A stretch of 33,776 nucleotides of DNA from Subtercola sp. (GCA_025463765.1 JAODBC010000026.1:1-33776), one strand, 5' to 3'; positions 8,724 through 15,498 are shown, counted from the stretch's first letter. The notes: generated by a model not told the origin, from the letters alone. Made by a program: numbers and translations.

Positions 8724-8788
8724 CGTGAGACCGCTATGACGCGAGTGAGGGCGGTATGTCGGCCTCATTTCGGCGCAGCGGTCTCACG
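8724..8788. repeat. 65-bp palindromic element, copy 2
   Basis: The perfect 12-bp arms CGTGAGACCGCT (8724-8735) and AGCGGTCTCACG (8777-8788) bound the element. The reverse complement reads CGTGAGACCGCTGCGCCG then AAATGAGG, very close to the left half of copy 1 at 3304. It lies between the convergent ends of the DUF2207 and TetR genes and may also serve as terminator. Confidence 0.7.
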
Positions 8789-8825
8789 AGCTGCGGTGGG
8801 CGCGAGAGGGTTCGCACGCGCGCCG

Positions 8826-9392
8826 TCAAGCAGCGAGGGCCGCGGCCAGGCGCGTGATGCCGAACTCGAAGGCGCGGTCGACGTCGCCGCCGAGCTGAAA
8901 GGCGCCGGCCAGTTCCATGCTGATGAACCCGTTCGCCCAGGCGGTGACGGTGCGCGCGGCCTCGAGGGCATGGTCGGGGCCAGCCAGCTGGGCGGTCGCC
9001 TCCATGATGGGTTGGGCGGCTCGCGCCAGAAGAGTCACGTCGGGACGAGTGAGGTCTGGCGAGGGCGTGAACATGAGGTGAAACCCCGCAGGGTTCGCGA
9101 GGGCGAAGGCGCGGAACTCGTGGGCGAGCGCGATGAGGTGCTCACGGGCATCCGGTGCCGGGCCGGTCGTCGCCGCAGCATTCAGCCGCAGCGCCAGGTC
9201 GTTCACGGCCGACTCTGCGATGAGCCCGATGAGCTCGTCGCGGCTCTTCACTCGTTTGTAGAGCGAGGGTGCGCGCACGCCGACGCGGGTTGCGACCGCC
9301 TGCATGGTGAGTTTCGATGCGCCCTCGGCCTCGAGAATGTCGCGGGCGGCACGCACGATGTCGTCGAGGGAGGTGCGATCGGGGGTGGGCAT
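8826..9392 (-). CDS. TetR/AcrR-family transcriptional regulator
   Basis: This 188-residue protein has an N-terminal TetR helix-turn-helix: SLDDIVRAARDILEAEGASK, then MQAVATRVGVRAPSLYKRVK with the recognition helix. The ligand domain ends with WANGFISMELAGAF, similar to the WHG-type C-terminal domain. The ATG at 9392 is preceded by an AAAGGCGG-like ribosome binding site. It is divergent from a metallo-hydrolase gene, with a 43-bp nested palindrome between them. The inference is that it represses both itself and the hydrolase and responds to a small molecule. Confidence 0.9.
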   Translation of the reverse strand: MPTPDRTSLDDIVRAARDILEAEGASKLTMQAVATRVGVRAPSLYKRVKSRDELIGLIAESAVNDLALRLNAAATTGPAPDAREHLIALAHEFRAFALANPAGFHLMFTPSPDLTRPDVTLLARAAQPIMEATAQLAGPDHALEAARTVTAWANGFISMELAGAFQLGGDVDRAFEFGITRLAAALAA

Positions 9393-9457
9393 GACGGGCC
9401 GCCTTTCTCGCCGTGGGAGGCACGGCTTTCGCCGCTGGGCTGCCGGCGATCCTTCGC

Positions 9458-9500
9458 ATAGCTATTGACATTAGCCATGATGGCTACGTACAGTAGCTAT
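9458..9500. promoter_or_regulatory. nested palindromic operator between tetR and hydrolase genes
   Basis: Outer arms ATAGCTA (9458-9464) and TAGCTAT (9494-9500) and inner arms TAGCCAT (9472-9478) and ATGGCTA (9480-9486) share exactly the same centre, base 9479. The inner palindrome lies between the -35 and -10 of the rightward promoter, the classic place for a TetR-family repressor. Confidence 0.7.
9465..9494 (+). promoter_or_regulatory. promoter of the metallo-hydrolase gene
   Basis: TTGACA (9465-9470) and TACAGT (9489-9494) are 18 bases apart, with the palindromic operator in the spacer. This is the clearest two-box promoter in the window. Confidence 0.6.
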
Positions 9501-9543
9501 CACGCAAGCATAGCGAACACTCACCTCCCGAACGGAGATTCCG

Positions 9544-10278
9544 ATGAAACTCGGCCCCTCGCTCTACCGCATCGGCAACGACATCGTCGCCGCCTACCTC
9601 GTCGTCACCGACGAAGGCATTACCGTAATCGACGCCGGCTTGCCCGGCATGTACTCCGATCTGAAGGCCGAACTCGCGGCGATCGGTCGCTCGCTGGGCG
9701 ACATTCGCGGTGCGATCATCACGCACGGCGATAGTGACCACATCGGGTTCGCCGAGCAGCTGCGCCGCGAGACCGGCGTGCCGATCTACGTACAGGAGGC
9801 CGACGCGGCCCGCGCGAAGGGGCTCGAGAAGTCGAAGTCTTCTGGTGGCCATATGAAGATCGGGCCGACGCTCGGGTTCGCGGCGTACAGCCTGCGCAAG
9901 GGCATGATCCGGCCGAAGTACCTCACCGAGGTAGTCGAGCTGAAGGGCGGTGAGACTCTTGATCTGCCCGGGGCACCGCAGGTCATCCGGATGCCCGGGC
10001 ACTCGCCGGGCAGCATCGCTGTATACTCACCCCTCGCCGATGCCGTGTTCGTCGGAGACGCTCTCACGACCCGTCATGTGCTGAACGGACACACCGGAAT
10101 GCAGCCCGCACCCTTCACCGACGACCCGGCCGAGGCGCTCGAGTCGCTCGCCCACCTCGAAGGCCTCAGCGCGACGTGGGTGCTGCCCGGCCACGGTGCG
10201 CCCTACCGCGGCGGCACGGCGGCCGCCGTGCGCGAAACCCGCGCTGCCGCTGCTGCTGCCGCTGCCGCCGCACGCTGA
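9544..10278 (+). CDS. metallo-beta-lactamase-fold hydrolase
   Basis: This 244-residue MBL-fold protein has the motif ITHGDSDHIG at about residues 59-68, where the usual HxHxDH appears as HxDxDH. Also present are RMPGHSPGSIA (third metal ligand), VFVGDAL (bridging Asp) and WVLPGHGAPY (last His). The family hydrolyses thioesters, lactones, beta-lactams or related bonds; the substrate is unknown, and the Asp for His change could alter metal use. The ATG at 9544 follows GGAG at the right spacing. The C-terminus is a run of Ala. Divergence from a TetR gene suggests ligand-induced expression. Confidence 0.88.
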   Translation: MKLGPSLYRIGNDIVAAYLVVTDEGITVIDAGLPGMYSDLKAELAAIGRSLGDIRGAIITHGDSDHIGFAEQLRRETGVPIYVQEADAARAKGLEKSKSSGGHMKIGPTLGFAAYSLRKGMIRPKYLTEVVELKGGETLDLPGAPQVIRMPGHSPGSIAVYSPLADAVFVGDALTTRHVLNGHTGMQPAPFTDDPAEALESLAHLEGLSATWVLPGHGAPYRGGTAAAVRETRAAAAAAAAAAR

Positions 10279-10284
10279 GCCCGC

Positions 10285-10350
10285 GAGAGAACCCGTCACG
10301 GACGAGAGAAGCCGGCCCACCAGCTTCTCTCGTCGCCAGGGGGTTCTCTC
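10285..10350. terminator. two-tier hairpin between convergent genes
   Basis: Outer arms GAGAGAACCC (10285-10294) and GGGTTCTCTC (10341-10350) enclose perfect inner arms GACGAGAGAAGC (10301-10312) and GCTTCTCTCGTC (10323-10334). It lies between the convergent stops at 10278 and 10392 and is a likely bidirectional terminator. Confidence 0.65.
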
Positions 10351-10391
10351 ATCGAAGCGAGGGCGAGGGCGAGGGGCAGGGGCAACACGCC

Positions 10392-11192
10392 CTAGAGCTC
10401 GTCGGACTCGACGGGGTCAGGGGAGAGCAGCTCGTAGACGCCCTTGAGGATCTCGTCGGGGCGGAACGGGTACTTCGCGATCTCGGCCGGGTCGCTGATG
10501 CCGGTCAGTACGAGAATCGTGTGGAGGCCGGCCTCGATGCCGGCGACCACGTCGGTGTCCATGCGGTCGCCGATCATGCCGGTGTTCTCCGAGTGCGCGC
10601 CGATTTTGTTGAGCGCCGACCGGAACATCATCGGGTTCGGCTTGCCCACGACGTACGGCTCCATGCCGCAGGCCTTCGTGATGAGCGCGGTGACCGCGCC
10701 CGTCGCCGGCAGCGGCCCTTCGGCACTCGGGCCGGTCGCGTCGGGGTTGGTCGAGATGAAGCGCGCGCCCGCGGTGATCAACCGGATGGCCCGGGTGATC
10801 GCTTCGAACGAGTAGTTTCGCGTCTCGCCGACGACCACGAAGTCGGGATTCTGGTCGGTGAGAATGAAGCCGGCCTCGTGCAGCGCGGTGGTGATTCCGG
10901 CCTCACCGATGACGAACGCCGAACCGCCCGGCTGCTGCGACTTCAGGAACGCGGCGGTGGCGAGAGCAGAGGTCCAGATGCGCTCTTCTGGCACCTCGAG
11001 CCCGGAGGCGAGCAGGCGCGCGCTCAGGTCGCGCGGGGTGAACATCGAATTGTTCGTGAGCACGAGGTAGGGCTTGCCCTCGTCGCGCCACTGCTGCAGC
11101 AGCTCGGCGGCGCCCGGAAGAGCTTGGTTCTCGTGGACGAGAACGCCGTCCATATCGGTCAGCCAACATTCGATTTCGTCACGACGAGACAT
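10392..11192 (-). CDS. HAD-IIA (NagD-like) sugar/nucleotide phosphatase
   Basis: This 266-residue protein has the HAD motifs in order: motif I DMDGVLVHE with D13 and D15, motif II LVLTNNS, the motif III Lys region VVGKPNPMMF, and motif IV MIGDRMDTDV. The C2-type cap between motifs II and III marks the HAD-IIA branch, which includes NagD, 4-nitrophenylphosphatases and nucleotide phosphatases. The ATG at 11192 has an AAGGAG ribosome binding site 7 bases upstream. Length is standard. The physiological substrate cannot be told. Confidence 0.9.
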   Translation of the reverse strand: MSRRDEIECWLTDMDGVLVHENQALPGAAELLQQWRDEGKPYLVLTNNSMFTPRDLSARLLASGLEVPEERIWTSALATAAFLKSQQPGGSAFVIGEAGITTALHEAGFILTDQNPDFVVVGETRNYSFEAITRAIRLITAGARFISTNPDATGPSAEGPLPATGAVTALITKACGMEPYVVGKPNPMMFRSALNKIGAHSENTGMIGDRMDTDVVAGIEAGLHTILVLTGISDPAEIAKYPFRPDEILKGVYELLSPDPVESDEL

Positions 11193-11290
11193 GGCGCTCC
11201 TTACGGGTGATAACCCTTAGGGTACTGCGCGCTCTACCCGTGCGCCTGGGAGGCTCCGATGCTCCGGCTGAGAGCCGCGGCGGCTTCGCC

Positions 11291-11310
11291 GCGCTGCGTC
11301 GCCGCAGCGC
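11291..11310. terminator. hairpin downstream of the small unknown gene
   Basis: GCGCTGCG (11291-11298) pairs with CGCAGCGC (11303-11310) around a 4-base loop, in the 164-bp gap between the stop at 11357 and the HAD gene. It may end transcription of the gene at 11357-11713. Confidence 0.35.
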
Positions 11311-11356
11311 TCAGGGGTTGTCGTCGGGGTGCTCCGGCACCACCCCGCGCGCCCGG

Positions 11357-11713
11357 TCAGGCCGCGGTGTGGTGCCCGATCTCGATCGTGACCACCGTGA
11401 ACCGCGTCGCCGGGCCGATCAGCAGAAGTTCGACTCCCGTGCTGTGCAGCAGGGGAACGAGCTCGGTTTCACCGGCAGCGACGATCCCCTGCGCTTTCGC
11501 CCGAAAGATCTCGGCCATGCCGGCGGTGGCGAAGTAGCGGTTGCCGCCGTGATGAACGGTGCGCGAATACGCTGGTGCGGCAGTTGCGTCGACGGCCGCG
11601 GCCTCGCGGACGGGGCGGGATCGATCATCCGGTTCCCGCTTCGTCACCTCGGTTTCGACGATCGGTTGAAGGGCGAAACCTGCGGGCTGGGAAGAATTTT
11701 GTACTCGGTGCAC
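11357..11713 (-). CDS. small protein of unknown function
   Basis: An open frame of up to 118 residues ends with an ordered-looking block: GGNRYFATAGMAEIFRAKAQ, then IVAAGETELVPLLH, ending TRFTVVTIEIGHHTAA. I do not recognise the family. The alternating hydrophobic pattern and the absence of a better gene on the other strand support coding. The GTG start at 11713 is uncertain; the first ~40 residues are polar and could be non-coding. A TTAG-N5-CTAA dyad lies just upstream, so it may be metal regulated together with mntR, from which it diverges. Confidence 0.5.
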   Translation of the reverse strand: MHRVQNSSQPAGFALQPIVETEVTKREPDDRSRPVREAAAVDATAAPAYSRTVHHGGNRYFATAGMAEIFRAKAQGIVAAGETELVPLLHSTGVELLLIGPATRFTVVTIEIGHHTAA

Positions 11714-11723
11714 GAATACAACT

Positions 11724-11736
11724 TTAGATAGGCTAA
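11724..11736. promoter_or_regulatory. TTAG-N5-CTAA dyad, possible DtxR/MntR-family box
   Basis: TTAG (11724-11727) and CTAA (11733-11736) form a dyad in the divergent region between the small gene at 11713 and mntR at 11814. The minus strand reads GTTAGCCTA then TCTAA, like the core of DtxR-type boxes, and shares the TTAGAT half with the operator at 15437-15454. Confidence 0.4.
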
Positions 11737-11801
11737 CTATTTTTCGGCAGGGATTGAAAATCGGCCGATCGTGTGGCAGTCGCCAGCCAGGCGCGCAAAA
11801 C

Positions 11802-11807
11802 TACACT
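11802..11807 (+). promoter_or_regulatory. putative -10 of mntR (leaderless)
   Basis: TACACT lies 6 bases before the ATG at 11814, with no room for a ribosome binding site. Confidence 0.45.
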
Positions 11808-11813
11808 GGGCGT

Positions 11814-12905
11814 ATGCCCGTTTCGAGTCTCACCACCGCGGCCCAGGATTATCTCAAGGTGATCTGGGCGGCCTCCGAATGGTCGAGTGAACCCATCACG
11901 GTGAAGCGGCTCGCCGACCGCACGGGTGTGAGCACGGCCACCGTCTCCGATGGCATCCGTAAGCTCGCCGGGCTCGGGATGCTCGAACACGAGCCTTACG
12001 GAAGCATCGAGCTCACCGACTCCGGCCGTTCGGTCGCCGTGCAGATGGTGCGGCGTCACCGCCTCGTCGAGACGTTTCTCGTCGAGATGCTCGGCTATTC
12101 GTGGGATGAGGTGCACGACGAGGCTGAGGTTCTCGAGCACGCCGTGTCTGACACGCTTGTCGACCGTATCGATCGGCGGCTCGGTTTTCCGCAGCGTGAC
12201 CCGCACGGCGACCCGATTCCGTCGGCTGCAGGAGCCTCGGTTCGGCAGGTCGCGGTGCGGTTGAGCGCGGCGAAGGCCGGGCATCCCCTTGTGGTGTCGC
12301 GAATCTCGGATGCCGACGCCGACGTCTTGCGGTACGTGGGCGATCGCGGGCTGCTGCCGGGGGTGCGGCTGACCGTGCTCGCGCCCGCCGGCGCCGAGGT
12401 GGCGGGTGCTGGGGTGGCCGGTGGCGGTGCGGGTGTCGGTGGGGGTAGCGATGCGGGTGGCGGTACGGCGAGCGGTGGCGGTGCGGGTGTGGCGGGCGGT
12501 GGCGTGGCCGTTGGCGGTGCCGGTGCCGTTCCCGGTGGGGGTGCTGGTGTCGGTGTGGCGAGCGGTGGCGTGGGCGCGGCGAGTGGTGCGGGTGCCGCGG
12601 CCGCGGATGGTGGTGCTGGTGTGGCGGGCGGTGGCGTGAGTGCGCCGGGCGGTGCGGGTGTGGGTGCGACGGGCGGTGGTGCCGGTGGGGGTGCTGGTGC
12701 CGGTGTGGCGGGCGGTGGCGTGGGTGCGCCGGGCGGTGCGGGTGTGGCGGGCGGTGGCGTGGGCGCGCCGAGGGGGGTGGGTGTGGCTGGCAGCAGGCCC
12801 GGCGGTGCGGATGTTCGGGTGGCCCTCGAAGGCGACCCCGAGCATCCGGTGCTCGTCGTTCAGCGTGCGGCCGACGCGATCTGGGTCACGGAGGCCGAGG
12901 CGTGA
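11814..12905 (+). CDS. mntR: DtxR/MntR-family metal-dependent repressor with a ~140-residue insertion
   Basis: The protein has 363 residues; the family usually has about 220-230. Residues 1-75 are the winged helix (AAQDYLKVIW, VKRLADRTGVSTATVSDGIR). Residues 76-140 form the dimerisation/metal domain with H82, E86, H101, E105, E108 and H109. The position equal to DtxR Cys102 is Glu105, as in Mn-selective MntR proteins. The C-terminal SH3-like domain starts with LPGVRLTVLAPAG, is broken by a Gly/Ala/Val-rich stretch (about 192-331), and resumes ADVRVALEGDPEHPVLVVQ. Removing the insert restores normal length. It probably represses the NRAMP gene at 13770-15416, whose promoter carries a TTAGA/TCTAA palindrome. 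Its GTGA overlap with the next gene indicates an operon. Confidence 0.88.
   Translation: MPVSSLTTAAQDYLKVIWAASEWSSEPITVKRLADRTGVSTATVSDGIRKLAGLGMLEHEPYGSIELTDSGRSVAVQMVRRHRLVETFLVEMLGYSWDEVHDEAEVLEHAVSDTLVDRIDRRLGFPQRDPHGDPIPSAAGASVRQVAVRLSAAKAGHPLVVSRISDADADVLRYVGDRGLLPGVRLTVLAPAGAEVAGAGVAGGGAGVGGGSDAGGGTASGGGAGVAGGGVAVGGAGAVPGGGAGVGVASGGVGAASGAGAAAADGGAGVAGGGVSAPGGAGVGATGGGAGGGAGAGVAGGGVGAPGGAGVAGGGVGAPRGVGVAGSRPGGADVRVALEGDPEHPVLVVQRAADAIWVTEAEA
12388..12806 (+). repeat. G-rich GGTGGCGGGTGT-type repeat tract inside mntR
   Basis: About 420 bases are built from shuffled 6- to 18-bp words such as GTGGCGGGCGGTGGCGTG and GCGCCGGGCGGTGCGGGT, always in frame with mntR. It encodes a Gly/Ala/Val linker and is absent from the normal family architecture. 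Boundaries are approximate. Confidence 0.85.
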
Positions 12906-13408
12906 GCGGCGAGGCGGCCTCGGGAGCCGCGAAGCGCGTGCTGTTCCGCGAGATCACGGCCGCGCCGGCGTGGGTGCGGGTCGTCGGAGTGCTGGCGCTC
13001 GTCGCGGCCGTTCTGTTGATCGTGGATGCGACGCTCATTGACCCGTCGTCGTTCCAGGGCGGCGGCGCGGTCGCCGCGGTGATCGGCGCCGTGGTGCTGG
13101 TCGCCATCGGGGCACTCGCTCTGGTTGTGCGTATCGCGGTCGTGGTCGACGAGACGCAGGTCGCGCTCGCGCTCGCTCCCGTCTGGCGGGTGCGCTTCGC
13201 CCGCAGCGACGTCGACTCGGCCAAGCCCGTGTCGATCGTCGCCCGCGATTTCGGGGGCGCGGGCTATCGCGTGCTGCCCGGAGGCAAGCGCGGGTTGCTC
13301 TTCACCTCGGGCCCGGGCGTGGCCGTGGTGCGCCGCTCGACGAAGATCTCGTACACGCTGCGCACCGAGCGCGCGGCCGAGCTGATCGCGGCGCTCTACC
13401 GCCGCTGA
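12902..13408 (+). CDS. two-TM membrane protein with PH-like domain
   Basis: The protein has 168 residues. Two hydrophobic segments (VRVVGVLALVAAVLLIVDA at about 23-41 and VAAVIGAVVLVAIGALALVV at about 58-77) form a membrane hairpin. An ~80-residue beta-rich domain follows, with RVRFARSDVDSAKPVSIVAR and a final amphipathic helix RTERAAELIAALYRR, which resembles bacterial PH-type domains. The GTG start overlaps the mntR stop as GTGA, implying translational coupling. Its role is unknown; the link to manganese is only by position. Confidence 0.75.
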   Translation: MSGEAASGAAKRVLFREITAAPAWVRVVGVLALVAAVLLIVDATLIDPSSFQGGGAVAAVIGAVVLVAIGALALVVRIAVVVDETQVALALAPVWRVRFARSDVDSAKPVSIVARDFGGAGYRVLPGGKRGLLFTSGPGVAVVRRSTKISYTLRTERAAELIAALYRR

Positions 13409-13450
13409 GGTCGGGCCGGGCTCGCGCCGCGCCTGCGCCCGAACTGGCCC

Positions 13451-13555
13451 GCGCGAGCCGCGCCTGCGTCGCGCCGAACTGGTTCGTGCGACAGCCGCGC
13501 TCGCGCGAGCCGCGCCTGCGTCGCGCCCGAACTGGCTCGTGAGACAGCCGCGCCG
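13451..13555. repeat. 52-bp tandem duplication
   Basis: Two nearly identical units begin GCGCGAGCCGCGCCTGCGTC at 13451 and 13503 and differ at only a few bases. A partial third unit precedes them at about 13419-13450. Confidence 0.75.
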
Positions 13556-13556
13556 T

Positions 13557-13601
13557 CGTGAGGCAGGTGTGCCGGCCCCAATTCGTCGTAACGGTCTCGC
13601 G
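13557..13601. repeat. palindromic element, degenerate copy 3
   Basis: The minus strand from 13601 reads CGCGAGACCGTTACGACG and then AATTGGGG, which matches the end of copy 2 at 20 of 26 positions. The opposite arm at 13557-13575 (CGTGAGGCAGGTGTGCCGG) has decayed. Confidence 0.5.
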
Positions 13602-13769
13602 AGACGGCGGTCGCGGGGCCGCCGCGTGGCGCGGCAGGCAGGCAGCGATGCGGGTGCGGGTGCGGCAGCAGCACGGGTGCGGCAGGGCGGCAGGGCGGCG
13701 GGTGCCGCGTCGGGGCGTCAGGCCCGTCAGGCGCGTCGGCCCCGTCAGCACGGCGGGGCGGCAGGCCCG

Positions 13770-15416
13770 TCAGTCGCCGAGTCCACCGGAGATCGTGAGA
13801 ACGATGAGGGCCAGGTTCAGCGCCACGATGAGCACCGCGACGCCCCAGCAGAGCACCCGCACGGGGAGGCGGTTCGCGAAGGTGCCCATGAGCATCCGGT
13901 CGCCTGTGAGACGGATGAGCGGAATGAGCGCAAACGGAATACCGAGGCTCAGAAACACCTGCGACAGCACAAGCGCCCAGGTCGGGTTGACGCCGGCTCC
14001 GAGAATGATGAGGGCCGGAATGAGTGTGATCACCCGTCGCAACAGCAGGGGGATGCGCACGCGCAGCAGCCCCGCCATGATGGTCGCACCCGCATACGAC
14101 CCGACCGAGGTCGAGGCGAGGCCCGAGGCGAGCAGTCCGACGGCGAAGATGACGCCGATGGTGGGGCCGAGTGCCGCCGTGATGGCCGCGTGGGCGCCCG
14201 CGATGGTGTCGGTGCCGGTGACCCCGCCGAGGTTGGCGGCGGCGGTGAGCAGCATCGCGATGTTCACGGCGCCGGCCAGAATGAGGGCGGCCAGTACGTC
14301 CCACTTGGTCGCGTGCAACAGGCGGCGGATGCCCGCCGGAGCCCTCCCGCCGTGCAAGGCCGGCGCTGGCCCCTCTGCTCTCGTTCCCTCTGCCTCTGCC
14401 GCCGGGGCGGGCGCCGGCGCCGATCGAGCTACGAGCTTGTGCGGGTGCGCGACCTCAACACCCGCACGAACTCGTGGCTCGATCAGTTCGGCGGCAGAGG
14501 CGGGGGCGGCAGAAGCGGCGGCGGCGGTGGCGGTGGCCGCGGAAGCGGGGGAAGCGGCGGCGGCGGTGGCGGCGGCGTCCGGAGCGAGCGGCAGGGGAGC
14601 GCCGAGAGTCGGGCCACCCCGAGCCACGTGCCGGTCGCGCGCCAGCGAGGAGTGCAGATAGATCGCGTGCGGCATCACTGTGGCACCGAGCATCCCTGCG
14701 GCGAGCAGAACCGTGTCGGTTCCGGCAAAGCGGGGCACGAGACCGCCCGCGGCTTCGGCCCAATTGACGGGGCTGACGAAGAGGCCCGCGAGAAATCCGA
14801 CGGCGATCACCGCGAGCAGGGTCATGATGACGGTCTCGAAGGGGCGCTGCCCGCGCCGCGACTGCACCGCGAGAATGGCCATCGAGATGACGCCCACGAT
14901 GAGCCCGCCGAGCAGCAGAGGCAGGCCGAAGAGCAGTTGCAGCGCGATGGCGCCGCCGATGACCTCGGCGAGATCGGTGGCCGCCGCGACGAGTTCGGCC
15001 TGCACCCAGAACGACCGGCGCGACCATTTGCGCATGCGGCCGCCGAGCAGCTCAGGCAGGCTGTGGCCAGTGACGATGCCGAGCTTCGCCGACTGGTACT
15101 GGATGATCATGGCCATGCCGTTCGCAGCGACCAGCACCCACACCAGCAGGTAGCCGTAGCGCGCGCCCGCAGTGAGGTTGGCGGCGACGTTGCCGGGGTC
15201 GACGTAGGCGATGGCGGCGACGAAGGCGGGGCCGAGCAGAAAGAGGATGCGCGGTGCGTTGGCGGCTCGGGAGCGTCGCTTGCTGGGGCGCGCTGCCGGG
15301 CGTGAGGCGCTTGCAGAGCTTGCGGCGGGTGAGGCGCTTGCGGCGCTTGCAGGGCTTGTTTCTGCGGGGCTCGAACCGGATGGCCCTGCCGTTTGCGTTC
15401 GCTGTTCCAGCGCCAT
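13770..15416 (-). CDS. mntH: NRAMP-type divalent metal (Mn2+) transporter with a ~100-residue insertion
   Basis: This 548-residue proton-coupled Mn/Fe importer has an Ala/Ser/Pro-rich N-terminal extension (about 1-52). TM1 carries the metal-binding DPGN (D73-N76) and TM6 the MPH motif (M248-H250, then AIYLHSS). The TM1 and TM6 motifs match NRAMP. The loop after TM6, normally short, carries an Ala/Pro-rich stretch (about 262-362) holding a 63-bp palindrome in its DNA. Without the insert and N-terminal extension, length is about 400, usual for the family. The ATG at 15416 starts 6 bases after CATACT. The palindromic operator 21 bp upstream and nearby mntR support Mn-responsive repression. Confidence 0.92.
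   Translation of the reverse strand: MALEQRTQTAGPSGSSPAETSPASAASASPAASSASASRPAARPSKRRSRAANAPRILFLLGPAFVAAIAYVDPGNVAANLTAGARYGYLLVWVLVAANGMAMIIQYQSAKLGIVTGHSLPELLGGRMRKWSRRSFWVQAELVAAATDLAEVIGGAIALQLLFGLPLLLGGLIVGVISMAILAVQSRRGQRPFETVIMTLLAVIAVGFLAGLFVSPVNWAEAAGGLVPRFAGTDTVLLAAGMLGATVMPHAIYLHSSLARDRHVARGGPTLGAPLPLAPDAAATAAAASPASAATATAAAASAAPASAAELIEPRVRAGVEVAHPHKLVARSAPAPAPAAEAEGTRAEGPAPALHGGRAPAGIRRLLHATKWDVLAALILAGAVNIAMLLTAAANLGGVTGTDTIAGAHAAITAALGPTIGVIFAVGLLASGLASTSVGSYAGATIMAGLLRVRIPLLLRRVITLIPALIILGAGVNPTWALVLSQVFLSLGIPFALIPLIRLTGDRMLMGTFANRLPVRVLCWGVAVLIVALNLALIVLTISGGLGD
14422..14484. repeat. 63-bp palindrome inside the mntH insertion
   Basis: The 26-bp arms at 14422-14447 (beginning GATCGAGC) and 14459-14484 (ending GGCTCGATC) match at 23 of 26 positions around an 11-base loop. 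The unit is translated in frame as residues ~312-332 of MntH, inside the low-complexity loop insert. Size and symmetry resemble the intergenic elements at 3304 and 8724, though the sequence differs. Confidence 0.75.
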
Positions 15417-15422
15417 TCCCCG

Positions 15423-15428
15423 AGTATG
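15423..15428 (-). promoter_or_regulatory. putative -10 of mntH (leaderless)
   Basis: CATACT on the minus strand lies 6 bases before the ATG at 15416. The operator at 15437-15454 sits immediately upstream. Confidence 0.5.
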
Positions 15429-15436
15429 ACACGATA

Positions 15437-15454
15437 TGTTAGATGCGTCTAACA
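15437..15454. promoter_or_regulatory. probable MntR operator of mntH
   Basis: TGTTAGA (15437-15443) and TCTAACA (15448-15454) are perfect 7-bp arms around TGCG. The site lies 8 bases upstream of the mntH -10, so a bound repressor would block RNA polymerase. The TTAG/CTAA cores match DtxR/MntR-family sites. Confidence 0.7.
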
Positions 15455-15498
15455 TTCGGCGGCGTTGCCTCGATTCTGAATGTTCGCCAGCCATCGAC

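Larger units (their letters stand above)
13409..13769. other. 361-bp gene-free, repeat-filled interval
   Basis: This gap between convergent genes holds the 52-bp tandem repeat (13451-13555), a degenerate copy of the palindromic element (13557-13601), and GC-rich short repeats of GCGGGT, GGCAGGGC and CGTCAGGC words up to 13769. I see no credible gene; the open frames here are Arg/Pro-rich products of the repeats. Confidence 0.6.

Noticed and set aside
10176..11210. A 344-codon plus-strand frame opposite the HAD phosphatase.
   Set aside because: It crosses the terminator hairpin and has no recognisable domain; the four HAD motifs are on the other strand.
13539..15305. A 588-codon plus-strand open frame opposite mntH.
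   Set aside because: Composition is Gly/Arg/Asp low complexity with no domain. The minus-strand NRAMP motifs (DPGN, MPH) are unmistakable.
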